Shown one piece after another: positions 1-11,512 of a DNA stretch of 64,000 nt. The translations under genes were made by a program, and so were the position numbers. Within the stretch, counting starts at the first letter, position 1. Every line of letters starts with the position of its first letter. Origin of the DNA: Cytospora piceicola (Eukaryota > Ascomycota > Sordariomycetes > Diaporthales > Cytosporaceae); contig JALQBC010000009.1 in the NCBI GenBank assembly GCA_023375675.1, positions 620,001-684,000 of the forward strand, in the 5' to 3' direction. The notes below the pieces were generated by a model. It ran no database searches. It was not told where the DNA came from and saw only the letters and a list, made by a program, of their open reading frames with translations.

Positions 1-1360
1 CAGTCCAGAAATCCATCAAATGACCGTGGGAAATCCTTCCACCCGAATTTTGCAGACGAAGGACCACGGTGAAGACCTAGGTGTATAAGCCAGCCACAGT
101 AAATCCAAGAAGCTGATCTCTCGGTAAGCGTGCATGATCATCGGTCCACGCGACAGATGAAGCGGAGCATGTTTTGGTTTGGGTATGATACCATCGTCTT
201 CGTCGGCTGGCAAGCTATGTGTTATTTAAGACCTTGGTAGCATCTCTGGGACAAAAAATGCTGTGAAGTCGAATGGAATAGATATCAGCGTTATAGTCGT
301 CTCCCATGGTTCCCTGGGGACACGAAGCGGCTCAAACATAGCCAGAGGTCGAGGTCGAGCTTTCGGTCAGGGCGTCGGTGAGAGGACCCAGAGTTAAGGG
401 TCAGATCTAAGATTGAATCGAGATCGGGTTCAGGTTGCGGTGTGTGCGGTTCAAGATTGCAGCGGGCATGTACAGTAGGGGTACATATAAAGTATTTGTA
501 GTTGGCAGTATCGGTAGTGAAAGGCAGGGGTTTTGACATGCAGACATGTGGTACCTTGGTGGGTCAAGATAGCGTTGTAGCCCCATTTCCCGGAAGCCAT
601 GTGCCGGAAGTATGATGACGACCCTGACTGCTTGAACAACACTTTGACGCCCCCAAGAGCACCACCAAAAGCACGAACAATCCCCACCAGAACAACCACC
701 GTCATTTGTTCCTTTTAGTACCGGACCCTCCGCAACCTTCGGTTCGGTTCGCTCGGAATTCGCGAGGATTTCTGCCAAGGTAGTCCCCCTAGGGAGAGGA
801 TTCCAATTGTCTGCTTCGACGTCTGCGGCGCTGAAATCCATTACAATCATCTTGGCCGGCGGTATCAAGTTGTTAGCCGGGCTCTTAGTGCTAGGTAGGT
901 GACTTGGTGATGAACCACTATTGATGATTGAAATGCGTGCCCCACTAGGCTGGCATGTGGCTACCTCAAGTGCTAGGTACATTCTGCAGCAGTCTCCAGC
1001 ACTCTGTAGGTACCTAGGTAATTAATAACCTACGCCGCAAGGCTCTGAGCGGCGTCGAAAGATTGTCTGGGGGTGTCATTTCAAACAATTCGGCCATGTG
1101 CACAGTAAACCCACCTGGGTGGGCACTTAATAGCACTAGACAACCTAAGTATTTAGAGTGCACTGTACGCCCGCACGGCCAATTACTCAAACTCTCGGAC
1201 GCGTCGTTCACGCGTCGCCGAACGTGAGCCTCGAATCCACTTTTGGCCTCTCCACCGTTGACACCTGCTTGCTCGAAACTTCCATACGGCCGAACACTTG
1301 TCGGAGATATCACCAGTCTATCCCTCTTGCAGTTCTATCCGTATTCTCTGGCCGACAATC
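1..1360. other. Left-edge spacer upstream of nse1
   Basis: No protein of a recognisable family is visible here. One minus-strand reading frame within it (listed separately) has a protein-like N-terminal part. A TACCTAGGTA palindrome lies near 1010-1020. The last 150 bases before nse1 are pyrimidine-rich, as fungal core promoters and leaders often are. Confidence 0.4.
407..850 (-). CDS. Possible small protein with cysteine-rich segment, unknown
   Basis: I do not recognise this protein. The minus-strand frame is open from an ATG at 850 (a second in-frame ATG is at 841). It starts with an acidic, protein-like stretch (MDFSAADVEADNW) followed by a Gly/Cys-rich run containing CSGGDCSC near residues 55-62. 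After that the sequence becomes ordinary and less convincing, so the true protein may be only 60-80 residues, or may be spliced. No intron with good borders is evident. A chance open frame cannot be excluded. Confidence 0.25.
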   Translation of the reverse strand: MIVMDFSAADVEADNWNPLPRGTTLAEILANSERTEPKVAEGPVLKGTNDGGCSGGDCSCFWWCSWGRQSVVQAVRVVIILPAHGFREMGLQRYLDPPRYHMSACQNPCLSLPILPTTNTLYVPLLYMPAAILNRTHRNLNPISIQS

Positions 1361-2371
1361 ATGGCGGAGTGGGAGCCCTCTGTTCCAGGCGGATGGAACC
1401 ACAACCATCGCGCCTTTCTCCAGGCCTTTATGAGCCGCGGCACCCTCACATTTGCCGAGGGTCGAAAGATCATAGCGGCAATCTTGTCGGCAGACGACGA
1501 TGGCGCGCGCAGAGTGAACCCAGACACAATCACCGACGAGACGTTCAGGTACTACATCAGCAAGACACGCGAGGCCGTCGCCCCCCTCGACTACGACATC
1601 CGCAACACCTACCACCAGGTCGACCGAACCCAAGTATGGGCGCTCATCAACGCGCACAGCGACCCCAGCACACAACTCGCGACGTCACGCACACCCGACG
1701 AGCTCTCATTTATCAAGCGGGTACTGGACGCCATGTTCGAGACGTACAATACCAACAGACAGGAGGTCATGGCTGTGACCGCCGCACAGGCAAGGAAGCT
1801 TGCGCGGCCGCCTGCACCGGCGAACAACAGCGCCAATCAAAACGGTGACGCTGATGTAGACGACTCTATACAACAAGCACGCGCTGCGGACAGGGGTCTA
1901 AAACACAGCGATGTCGAGAGGCTGTTGCCCAGCCTCGTGGACGAAGGCTGGTTCGAGGAGAGCGACGAGGGTTTCTACAGCTTGAGCCCGCGCTCGTTGA
2001 TGGAGCTCAAGTCGTGGTTGGTGAACGCCTACAACGATCCCGATGCTGGTCCGGACGTCTGGCAGCGCATCAAGTTCTGCGAGGCATGCAAGGAGATCGT
2101 TACAGTGGGCCAGAGATGTTTGGATCGGGACTGCCATGCAAGGATTCACGATATTTGCTGCGAGGCATTCTGGCGGACTCGGCGAGGAGGAGAGCGTACA
2201 TGTCCCAAATGTCAGACTGCATGGACCGGGGAGAACTTTGTTGGAGAGAGGGCGGTCACAGAGACCGCTGCGTCTCACCGCCGGGCCGGAAGGAAGAGCG
2301 GGAGGAGAAGCAACATGAATAACTCGACGGTGGGCGGAGATGCCGAAGACATGGATGAGGATGAGGAGTAA
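1361..2371 (+). CDS. nse1: NSE1, SMC5/6 complex RING-like subunit
   Basis: A 336-residue single-exon protein of the Nse1 family. Nse1 pairs with the MAGE-type subunit Nse3 inside the nuclear SMC5/6 complex and supports recombinational DNA repair; its variant RING has ubiquitin-ligase activity in the family. The N-terminal and central parts look like the winged-helix region typical of Nse1. The C-terminal variant RING runs from about C240 (CEACKEI) through C-x4-C-H and H-x2-CC elements to CPKC at about residue 281. The frame is open upstream with other starts, but the ATG at 1361 (MAEWEP) begins the family-like sequence and was chosen. The final 45 residues are basic, then acidic, and probably disordered. 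Confidence 0.9.
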   Translation: MAEWEPSVPGGWNHNHRAFLQAFMSRGTLTFAEGRKIIAAILSADDDGARRVNPDTITDETFRYYISKTREAVAPLDYDIRNTYHQVDRTQVWALINAHSDPSTQLATSRTPDELSFIKRVLDAMFETYNTNRQEVMAVTAAQARKLARPPAPANNSANQNGDADVDDSIQQARAADRGLKHSDVERLLPSLVDEGWFEESDEGFYSLSPRSLMELKSWLVNAYNDPDAGPDVWQRIKFCEACKEIVTVGQRCLDRDCHARIHDICCEAFWRTRRGGERTCPKCQTAWTGENFVGERAVTETAASHRRAGRKSGRRSNMNNSTVGGDAEDMDEDEE

Positions 2372-3036
2372 TGGGGGCTCTGACGAATTTTCTTGGAGTT
2401 TTGTTTCGCTACGAAACCATGGCGGGTTTTGGTTCGCAAAGGGCAGCAGAAGCATTTCGAGATACCCACAGCCCAAAAAATGTATATGGCATTCACATGA
2501 ACCCAGCAGCCGTTGAGACAACCTTGGAAGCTTATGACCGTTTTGTGATGGGTTCAGGGGTACAAGGATCGCCCCCATCCATCCAACACTGCTTGGTGGT
2601 GACGTCACCCATATGAGGCCTCTCTTGCACCAGCCGCCCACAGTCAACTTCGAACAAGACAGGCCAATGGATCATGATTGTTCAGTCGTTACTGGGTGGT
2701 AGACCAGGAGATACGAGTGTAGCGCCTGGTCTACAGGCAGGTTGTCCGCGACAAAAGAGCACCGACTACTGGTTATTGGCAGCTGTGTTCGGGGGCTGTG
2801 TCTTGTGTTGAAACAAAACAGGCGGCCTCGACCAAGTTGTCGCCACACGCCACTAAGACTGTAACGCTACAATGCTGTTGAACTGATTCAAACAAAAGGG
2901 AAAGCTTACCTATGTCACACTTATAACCCTAAAGCTGCCATTCTTGACATACTCACCTAGGTATCCTTTGATCAGATTACATCAACTACTAAACCCATAA
3001 TATTTCCTTGAGCCTCCCGTGCCAACAACACGCAAG
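2372..3036. other. Spacer between nse1 and the next gene
   Basis: 665 bases holding the nse1 3' region and the promoter of the gene at 3037. An ACCTAGGTA element occurs near 2956. No open frame with protein character was seen. Confidence 0.5.
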
Positions 3037-4229
3037 ATGCTTGAATTCCTCGCCTATCGCAAGTTCAAGAAGAATAAGGATCAAAAGAAAGCCGAGCGCG
3101 AGAAGTTACACAATGCAACAGAAGCAGATTCCCCAGCGCCAGGACCTGGCCCGGTCCTGACCGACGACGACGAGCTCTTCTTCGAACGGATCACCTCCGA
3201 TGGCGGCTACTCCGACGAAGACGGCAAGCGTCCACCTCTGCCACCCCGCGGCCAGACGCCCGACATCTCCTGGGAGAGCGACACTGACGACGCTCGTAAA
3301 GACGAGGTTGCTGTCGACGGCAAGGGCAAAGGCAAGGACGAGGAGAAGAAGGGCCGCTTCTCCTTCTTTGTGCGCAAGGCCGGCCAGAAGGACAGCCTCG
3401 AGCCCACCAACCTCAACGTCCCCATCGCCGAGGAAGAGCGCGAGAAGGACGACATCAGCCGCATCCTCGACGACCTGAACCTCGGGGCACGTAACAACAA
3501 GACCTTCTCCCTGTCCAAGGAGTCGGCCGAGCTGGTTGGCAGTTTCACTGTCGTGCTGAAAGACCTCGTCAACGGCGTGCCCACCGCCGCGGGCGACTTG
3601 AAGAAGCTGCTCGAGGATCACGATGGCACTCTAGCCAAGAACTACGAGAAGCTGCCCAAGTCCATGCAGAAGATAGTGACTACACTGCCGACAAAGCTCA
3701 CGGGTTCGCTTGCGCCGGAGCTGCTGGCCGTCGCGGCAGAGTCGCAGGGCCTTAGAGGGGCTTCTACTCCTCAGGGCGGGATCAAGGCCCAGGCTAAGAA
3801 CCTGTTGATGCCGAAGAACTTGTCCGACCTTCTCACGAAACCGGGTGCGATTGTTGGGATGCTCAAGGCCATTATGAATGCGCTCAAGACTCGATGGCCG
3901 GCTTTCATCGGGACAAACGTTATCTGGAGCATTGCGCTTTTCTGTGAGCATCCTGCTTTTCCCACCTACTTGAATGCTGAGTGACGAAACTGACGCGTTA
4001 AACCATAGTGCTTCTGTTTGTACTCTGGTACTGCCACAAGAGGGGTCGCGAAGTCCGTCTCGAGAAGGAGAAGTCTGCTTCCGCAGTCGAGGCTGGCAGC
4101 CGTATCGAGGAGCTCTCTGACAATGACTCTGCCATTGACTCTGGTGCTACGCCTCTTGCCATCGAGGCGCGCAATGAGGCTGCTTCGCCGTTGCGTCTTG
4201 ATGCTCCTGCTACCATGAGCACGGCGTAG
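3037..4229 (+). CDS. Unknown acidic protein with one C-terminal membrane segment
   Basis: Two exons, 3037-3943 and 4009-4229, with a 65-nt GT-AG intron, give 375 residues. I do not recognise a named family. The N-terminus is basic (MLEFLAYRKFKKNKDQ). It is followed by a long acidic, proline-containing disordered region and a helical middle part (about residues 150-280). A single membrane-spanning stretch lies around 289-308 and is created across the splice junction (NVIWSIALF joined to LLLFVLWYC). The tail after it is short and polar. The topology suggests a single-pass membrane protein with most of its mass on the N-terminal side. Reading through the intron would stop inside the membrane segment, which supports the splice. 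It converges on bre2. Confidence 0.75.
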
Positions 4230-4586
4230 TGTTTCTTGGGTCTGTACCGACTGCGAATAATGAGGTGTTTATGAGCTACGATGTATGATTTTGCCAGATC
4301 AGTGGCATGGATTGTCTTTTTGGTGATAAAATAATGGGTTGCTGGAAGCAGGACTCAGTGTTCCATATCACTCAGCAGGAAGGAAGAAAGTTTGATGAGA
4401 TACCCCATAGGAGAAGGTGTACCTGCGTTCATGAAATCAGCGATAACTTCACTCAATGCAATGACTAATTACGAAAACACCGATTACTCCAGTATCTGGA
4501 CCGAATCCGGGTATCTTTGTGGCCCATTTTGTTCCATGTAGTCCCTTTCCCCATTGCGCCTCAAAACAGAAGAGGATGTGGAGCCC
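4230..4586. other. Convergent 3' spacer
   Basis: 357 bases between the ends of two convergent genes. It presumably holds both 3' untranslated regions. No further feature was seen. Confidence 0.6.
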
Positions 4587-6359
4587 CTAGACATCCTGCA
4601 CGACCTCCTTGAACTCCTTGACGGCCTCGTTGCGCCGCGTTCGGTCAATCACCTTTGCGCCATCCTGCATCCAGAAGTCCACCTCGTCTATGATATCATA
4701 GACAACGTCCTCTGCAATCTGCTCAACGTAGCGCTCCGTCATTGGCCTGGGAGCCTCCTGCTTGGCCGTGATAGTCGGCTGCTCATCTGTACCATCCATC
4801 ATCACATCGTCTTGCTGGCCCTGTCCTTGCTCATATCCCGGTGGAGGATACCAGAACTTCGGACCAAAGTTCACCTCTGCCGCACCGCCGCGGAATACAC
4901 TCACGGCGGGATAGTAGCCAAGCATTCCATCGTCGAGGCCCTCACGAGCATCAGGCTGCTTAGCGGTGGCTGGTTTGGAGGCTTGAGGCAGGAAAGAGAG
5001 GAGATTGGTGAAGGCAGTGCCCATGTCCACTCCGTTCTTGTAAACCTTGATCCAGGAATTCGGTAGAGTCCGCATACACGGGACTGGGTGGTTTGGGTTG
5101 GGACCCTCCGACTGCCCTGCCCCTGAACCAGATGTTGACATCGGCGATGGGTTCATCAGATCCTCCAGCTCAGGCGTAGTGTGGTAGTCTGGGGTTTCGA
5201 AGTAGATATGGGCTTTGAATCGAATGGGCAGGCGGTCTCGGACTATGTTGGCCGCTTCCGTCGTTGAATGGTCCGCCTCCTCGATCAGGTCGACGGCAGG
5301 GTTGTAGTGGCCTGACACAACCTTTCGATGGAGATACTCTGAGGGCAGGTTGATCTCAAGGCCTAGGACATCCCCCTCTCGTAGCTCCTCGCCGGGCGGG
5401 AACAGATCCTTCGGCCGCGACATGTGCACTTTCTGTCCCTCCTTGTCTCGAATTCCATAGCTGTAGGCATCAAATCCAGCTGGTGCATCGACAGCAGCCT
5501 CTCTCCGAGCAAAACCCACACGAACATGGCCATGCGACTCTGGCTGGTCTGAGCCCGGAGGTGGGGGCTCCTTCAGGATGCCCCTTGTAACCTTGCACTC
5601 CCAGTACCATCTGCCTTCTCGCATCGCGATATTTGCCCGAGACATTCTCCAGCCTTTGTCGGTTGTGATGTGTCTTCCAGATTTGTCGAAAAATAAGTGA
5701 GGGGCTGCATCCTCGAAGCTCATGTGTGGGCCGAAAGGCTCGGGTTCCGTCTGTCTGTAGTAGAAAGATGAGGGAAACTTGGGGTCGGCGATGCAGTGGG
5801 TGTAGTAGTATTGCTTCTTGTTATAAACACTGGGAACTGATCAGTATATCGGGGGTCAATTGCATGTCAGTTAGGCCACTCACTGCTCCGTCGTCTCGAA
5901 GAATTCAACCAGCTCGCCATCAGGACCGGTCATTTCATGATGGGGCACGAGTGTAGGGCCACGGGCTGGCTCGAAGTCGGTTGACTTGGGAAGAGGAAGT
6001 ATGTAGCGTGCCGGTGACATCTCTGTGGGTGGGAGATTCTTCAGGGTCTTTCTGGGCCCCCTTGGATCTGGAGTCGCTCGAGAGCTCTCTCCGCCACCGG
6101 GTGTACCGACCCCCTTAGACTCGCGCTTCTTGAGCGTGTCCTTCTTGGTGCGCTTCTCTCGTGCCATGACTGGTATCTCCTCTGGTACCTGAGATCTTCT
6201 GGAGCTGAAATCTGGGTTCAGAGGTGAAGACACAGCTGGTAAGTGGTCATCTTCTAGAGCGCGCTTCTGGGAAAGCAGGGCACCAGTTGGTGCTGGTATG
6301 GGGGCAGGAGTGGGTGTCGCGCCTCCAGGTGGAGGAACCTCCGGATTGTCAGTAGACAT
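4587..6359 (-). CDS. bre2: BRE2, COMPASS (Set1C) SPRY-domain subunit
   Basis: Exons 5884-6359 and 4587-5829 (54-nt intron) encode 572 residues. The protein resembles Bre2, the yeast counterpart of Ash2L, a core subunit of the Set1 histone H3K4 methyltransferase complex in the nucleus. The first exon is Pro/Ser/Lys-rich and disordered. A SPRY fold begins after the junction (YYYTHCIADPKFPSS) and includes GWRMSRANIAMREGRWYWECKV, HVRVGFARREA and DAYSYGIRD, followed by a long insert and a C-terminal FGPKFWYPPPG strand as in Ash2/Bre2. The splice uses acceptor TTCCCAG; the TTGATCAG-like alternative just upstream would put a stop in frame. It is transcribed divergently from cef1 across about 515 bases. 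Confidence 0.88.
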
Positions 6360-6874
6360 CTCGAATCAGGTCCTTTCAGAAAAGAAAGTGGACAAGAAAT
6401 AGCTGGAAGCTACGCCGTTGCATTGATTGCGAAGCTAATTGTGTTGTCGAAAGAATTGAAGAATCCCAGGCCGAGGTACTGATTGCACTCTCAAACAGAA
6501 GCGATGAAGCTCCAAGACGCGCCGGCCGGCAAAGTCGCGACTCGATAAGAGGAAGCTATCTATTGGCTTAGAGCCATACAAAAGGCTCCACCCTGTATTG
6601 AATGTTGCTCCAGTTGAATCTTCCAACTTTGGTGTCTTCAAACCGCTTGTCTTTCTTTCGCATCGAAGCACTTTTACAACGCACATCGGGCCGCATTTTT
6701 GTCCAGACCTTCCAGTTTGCCTCTTTCATCCAGAGGAGGCCAATCTAATTTTTAACCTACAGGCGCCACCGACATCCTCGATGGTCTCTTGAGCTGCTGT
6801 TTGCACTCCTTACCTACCCTCGACCTTTGACCCTTTCTTGAGCTACGAACTACGCTGTCGCCGTACCCGCTAAG
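6360..6874. promoter_or_regulatory. Divergent promoter region of bre2 and cef1
   Basis: 515 bases separate the start codons of two divergently transcribed nuclear genes. The cef1-proximal half is strongly pyrimidine-rich (CTTTCTTTCG, CTTGAGC, CCCTCGACC runs), as in many TATA-less fungal promoters. No specific operator is claimed. Confidence 0.5.
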
Positions 6875-9169
6875 ATGCCTGTCGTCAAGGGAGGTGTGTG
6901 GACAAACATCGAGGATGAAGTCCTCAAGGCTGCCGTGTCCAAGTACGGCTTGAATCAGTGGGCACGTGTGTCGTCGCTGCTCGCTAGGAAAACGCCCAAG
7001 CAGTGCAAAGCAAGATGGCAGGAATGGCTGGATCCCAGCATCAAGAAGGTCGAATTCACCAAGGAGGAGGATGAGAAGCTGCTCCACCTGGCAAAGCTGA
7101 TGCCCACACAATGGCGAACCATCGCCCCCCTCGTCGGCCGAACCGCCAACCAATGCATCGAAAGATACCAGAAACTACTGGACGAGGCAGAGCAGAGGGA
7201 GGCCGGAGAATTGGGGTTGACTGGAGGAGACGAATCAGCTGCGCCGTCAGCGGATGATGTCCGACGACTGCGACCAGGCGAAGTCGACCCCGACCCAGAG
7301 ACGAAGCCAGCGCGACCCGATACCATCGACCTGGACGAAGACGAAAAGGAAATGCTCAGCGAGGCTCGTGCTCGTTTGGCCAACACACAGGGAAAGAAGG
7401 CAAAGCGAAAGGCACGAGAAAGGCAACAAGAGGAATCCAGGCGCTTGGCCGCCCTGCAGAAGCGTCGCGAGCTGAAGACTGCTGGAATAAACATTAAGGT
7501 GGTCACACGAAAGCAGGGTCAAATGGACTATAATGCCGATATACCGTTCGAGAAGAAAGCAGCACCGGGGTTCTACGATACGAGCGAGGAATTGACGCTG
7601 AACGAGAGGCAGCGAGCCACTTTCGACCCAAGGAAGCAGCAGTTAGCGCAGGCAAAGAGGAAGCAGGATGAGGATGAGGAGGCAGGCCGCAAGCGACGGA
7701 AGAACGACAAGGATGCTCCTTCAGCGTCCTACCGGGAGGCTCTCAAGGCTGGTCAGATGCAAAAGGTCAGGGAAGCGGAGCAGAGCAGTAAACGAAGGGC
7801 ACTGAACCTGCCGGCACCTCAAGTTGGCGAAGGGGAGCTGGAGGAGATTGTAAAGATGGGCATGATTGGTGAGCGGGCGAACACAATGGCAGAGGGCAAA
7901 AACGATGCCACTCGAGGCCTTGTCAACTCGTACAACACTATCAACACTAGCGCGCCGATTCGAACACCCAAGGCACCTGCTCATGAAGACCACATTGCCA
8001 ACGAACTCAGAAACATTCGGGCGTTGACTCAAACGCAGTCATCTCTACTCGGCGGCGAGAACACACCCCTTCATGAGGGAGCCGGATCAACGGGCTTCGA
8101 GTCGGCCGCCCCGAGGATGCAGAACATCGTCACACCAAACCCCCTAGCCACCCCCCTTCGGCAAGGGGCTAGCGGTGTTGGTGCTACACCCCTGCGTCCG
8201 GGACAGACTCCCTTACGGACGCCTCGTGATAACTTTGCGCTCAATGCTCAGGGTAACGACATGGTCTTGAGACACAGGCTCAAGCAAGGCTTATCATCAT
8301 TGCCCAAGCCTAAGCAACAGTCATGGGAGCTTGAACTGCCCGAGGAGCAGCAAGAAGTGGTCACAACCGAGAGTGGGCTCGCCGAGGATGCCTCAGAGCG
8401 TGATCGAAAGTCACGTGAATTGCAAGAAGCGCAAGAACTCATAGAGCGGAAGCGACGGACGCAGGTTATGCAACGTGACCTTCCACGACCTGAGTCTGTC
8501 AACGTGTCAGTACTTTTCCGGGCAGCCCAGGAAATAGAGGATCCGGCCGAAAGGGCAATTGCGCGTGAGGCTGCGATGCTAATGGCTTACGATGCGGCCA
8601 AATACCCACTGCCCGCTGCCAAGCACGGCGGAAAGGTGCCCCAACTGGAACAAATTGAGGATATTGCCCTGGTGGAGGCACGCAGGCAGATCCTGGTGGA
8701 GGCGAAGGACGAGCTAAAGCCAAAAGACGTTGAGGCTATATGGGCAAAGACTAACAGCAGTTCTCTGCTGTTGGGCCTTGGCTGCTACGATGACACTGAG
8801 CAAGAGGAACTGGTGGCCATGAGAGAAGCATTTGATGAGATCCAGGACACCATGATCGAATCTGCCGAGAAGGGCGCCAAGCTGCAGAAGAAGCTGGACC
8901 TGCATCTGGGCGGCTACAAGCAGCGTGGTGAAATGCTGCGGAAGAAGATGGGAGACACGGCGACTGAGCTTGAGAAGGCCACGAATGCGCTGAACTCGTT
9001 CAAGATCTTGGCCGCGTCCGAGGAGGCGGCAGTCAGAAACAGGCTGGCTGCGCTGCGCGAGGAGGTTGGATTTATCAGCAAGAGGGAGAGAGAGGCCCAG
9101 GAGATGTACAGGAGGAACAAGGAAGAGCTGGATGCTCTCACGGCGGAGGGCACCAATGGTTATCACTGA
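6875..9169 (+). CDS. cef1: CEF1/CDC5 pre-mRNA splicing factor
   Basis: A single-exon 764-residue protein, close to the usual length of Cdc5/Cef1 (about 750-800). Cdc5 is the Myb-like core of the Prp19-associated NTC complex and sits in the catalytic spliceosome. Two Myb/SANT repeats fill the first 105 residues: [21 protein letters not shown] with [11 protein letters not shown], then [20 protein letters not shown] with [11 protein letters not shown] charged Lys/Arg/Glu helical region follows, then a TP-rich stretch (repeated ATPL and TPLR elements near residues 420-450, typical phospho-sites in Cdc5), and a C-terminal coiled-coil domain. The ATG at 6875 gives the conserved MPVVKGGVW start. Confidence 0.95.
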   Translation: MPVVKGGVWTNIEDEVLKAAVSKYGLNQWARVSSLLARKTPKQCKARWQEWLDPSIKKVEFTKEEDEKLLHLAKLMPTQWRTIAPLVGRTANQCIERYQKLLDEAEQREAGELGLTGGDESAAPSADDVRRLRPGEVDPDPETKPARPDTIDLDEDEKEMLSEARARLANTQGKKAKRKARERQQEESRRLAALQKRRELKTAGINIKVVTRKQGQMDYNADIPFEKKAAPGFYDTSEELTLNERQRATFDPRKQQLAQAKRKQDEDEEAGRKRRKNDKDAPSASYREALKAGQMQKVREAEQSSKRRALNLPAPQVGEGELEEIVKMGMIGERANTMAEGKNDATRGLVNSYNTINTSAPIRTPKAPAHEDHIANELRNIRALTQTQSSLLGGENTPLHEGAGSTGFESAAPRMQNIVTPNPLATPLRQGASGVGATPLRPGQTPLRTPRDNFALNAQGNDMVLRHRLKQGLSSLPKPKQQSWELELPEEQQEVVTTESGLAEDASERDRKSRELQEAQELIERKRRTQVMQRDLPRPESVNVSVLFRAAQEIEDPAERAIAREAAMLMAYDAAKYPLPAAKHGGKVPQLEQIEDIALVEARRQILVEAKDELKPKDVEAIWAKTNSSSLLLGLGCYDDTEQEELVAMREAFDEIQDTMIESAEKGAKLQKKLDLHLGGYKQRGEMLRKKMGDTATELEKATNALNSFKILAASEEAAVRNRLAALREEVGFISKREREAQEMYRRNKEELDALTAEGTNGYH

Positions 9170-9674
9170 GTTTGGCGTTGCATTTATATCGGAGACTGCG
9201 GTTTGGTCCGCAACATTATGGCAGAAGACAGAAGATCAAGAATGACAACGAGAGAACCCAACACTTCTCTCTCGGAATTGAAGATATCCGGGAGACTTTA
9301 CAAGATGAACTGATACTTGAGTACCTACCTATACAACGAGTTAACAACCTTGGAGAATAGGTATCTAGGTAGTAGTACGATACACTACCGCTAGCATGGT
9401 GGTGGATAAAGATAGGAACCCATGTTCTGTTAGCCTTCCAACGTTCGCACTACGGCGCCGTACTGGGGCGCTACTTAGGTACTTCATGCATGTGAGTACC
9501 TAGCAGGCTAAGTAACCCACACTGTCGTAGCGCCGCCTGTCAACTGCATGGCCCTCTACATGGATCCGTGGTAGTTGACTCCACACGCGACATCACACTT
9601 CGACTCTTCTCCTACCTAACCAGCCTTCACCTTAGCAATCCCTTGGTGGGAGTAGTATGCGCATGGTTAGAAGG
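9170..9674. other. Spacer upstream of the TGT gene
   Basis: 505 bases with several ACCTA/TAGGTA repeats (near 9320-9380 and 9475-9515). An in-frame ATG at 9657 could extend the downstream protein by six residues. No other gene was seen. Confidence 0.5.
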
Positions 9675-11107
9675 ATGGCATCTACCACTACTAGAAGGTC
9701 CGCAACCCACGGGGCGCTTACCTTTGACCTCTTGGCGAAATGCTCTGTAAGGCTGTCTCTATGCGCCGCTCCCTCATCGAAACTCTGGAAACGTGAACTC
9801 CTGCTGACTTACGAGACCTCACTAGGGATAGACTACAAGAGCTCGCGCCTCCGTCCTCACCCTACCTCATGGCCCGGTTAACCTGCCCATGTTCATGCCT
9901 GTTGCCACCCAGGCTTCCCTGAAAGGCATCACGCCCGAGCAGCTCGAGCAGACGGGCTGCCGTCTCTGCCTGAACAACACATACCACCTAGGCTTGAAGC
10001 CAGGCCAGGAGGTCCTCGATGCCATAGGCGGTGCGCACAAGCTACAAGGGTGGAAACATAATATCCTGACGGACAGTGGAGGGTAGGTGGAACACTCCCG
10101 GCGAACCTACTCGTGCGTGGATCCAAGCAGGAGAGGACAACAAGCTTACAATGTCTACCGTGCACAGGTTCCAGATGGTCTCCCTCCTAAAACTAGCCAC
10201 CATAACGGAAGAAGGCGTGCGCTTCCTCTCGCCGCACGACGGGACACCCATGCTCCTGACCCCGGAGCACTCCATGTCCCTGCAGAACTCGATCGGCTCC
10301 GACATCATGATGCAGCTGGACGACGTGATCGTGACGACCTCGCCGGACCACCAGCGCATGCAAGAGGCCATGGAGCGGTCCGTCCGGTGGCTCGATCGGT
10401 GCATCGCGGCGCACAAGAACCCGGCGACCCAGAACCTATTCTGCATCATCCAGGGCGGCCTGGACCTCGACATGCGGCGCGCCTGCACCGAGGACATGGT
10501 CCGGCGGGACACGCCCGGCATCGCCATCGGCGGGCTGAGCGGCGGCGAGGCCAAGGCCGACTACTGCCGCGTCGTCGAGGCGTGCACGTCCATGCTGCCC
10601 GACCTGAAGCCCCGCTACGTCATGGGCATCGGCTACCCGGAGGACCTCGTCGTGAGCGTCGCGCTGGGCGCCGACATGTTTGACTGCGTGTGGCCCACGC
10701 GGACGGCGCGCTTCGGGAACGCCGTCACCAAGTCCGGCATGCTGAAGCTCAGGAACAACGAGTTCGCAAACGACTTTGGCATCATCGAGGAGGGGTGTGG
10801 GTGTGTCTGCTGTCGGCCTCGGGAGGCTGGAAAGGAGGCGGAGGGCTTGGCCGTCACGAGGGCCTTTATACATCACAACGTGGCCAAGGAGACGGTGGCG
10901 GCACATCTGCTCACTTTGCACAATGTCTGGTATCAGTTGAACCTCATGAAAGAGGTTCGAGGGGCGATTATTGAGGATAGATTTCCTGCTTTCATCGGGG
11001 AGTTCTTTGGCAGGTTATACCCAGATAAAAGCCAGTACCCGGAGTGGGCGGTGGGTGCTCTTCAAGGAGTTGGCGTCGACTTAATGCAGGATCCTCCTGT
11101 GGGATAA
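9675..11107 (+). CDS. QTRT1 homologue: Queuine tRNA-ribosyltransferase catalytic subunit (TGT)
   Basis: Exons 9675-9746, 9832-10082 and 10168-11107 (introns of 85 and 85 nt) encode 420 residues. The enzyme exchanges guanine 34 for queuine in GUN-anticodon tRNAs. Seen in the sequence: [32 protein letters not shown]; the active-site DSGGFQMVS, assembled across intron 2, with its catalytic aspartate; the GGLSGGE loop; the second conserved aspartate in [13 protein letters not shown]; and a zinc site C-x-C-x-CC (GCGCVCC) followed by a histidine in HNVAKE and later residues. The length matches eukaryotic QTRT1 (about 400). Intron 1 lies between AKCS and TTRARAS. The start at 9675 (MASTTT) is preferred to 9657. 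Budding yeast lacks this enzyme but it is usual in filamentous fungi. Confidence 0.93.
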
Positions 11108-11512
11108 ATATGTGAAAACCATTAAGCTCATAGTTATATACATCGTGCGAAATCTCTCTCCTGATATGCCTTAACCAGCTGGGAAACCAAGAGACAGAAA
11201 CAATCAAGCAAACTTCAAACCAAAAGAACAATAAATGCTTTGCAACGGAGACACCCGGTCTCTCTAGAAGGAACGTATGTTACCCTCTCAACCCGAACGG
11301 AAATGCTGCTCACTGCGATGTGCAAGTCCCTACCATCACGATGCTGGCCGCCGTTGTCGTGTCGTCGTCGTCGTCGTAAGCTTCAGGCCCAAAACCAGCG
11401 GCCACCTGATGTCATCCTGTCTGTCGTGTAGTCATTCCATATCCAACCCACCCAAACCCACCCAAAGCCGTTTCCATGTATAGATCATCACGCATCTGCA
11501 GCAGCCGTGAGC
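11108..11512. other. Convergent 3' spacer
   Basis: 405 bases between the convergent TGT and RBR genes. It contains a GTC/GTCGTCGT trinucleotide run near 11357-11377. Nothing else was seen. Confidence 0.5.

Noticed and set aside
10087..10683. 198-codon plus-strand frame rich in Arg/Pro/His
   Set aside because: An alternative frame of the TGT gene; low-complexity composition reflects GC-rich codons of the real frame.
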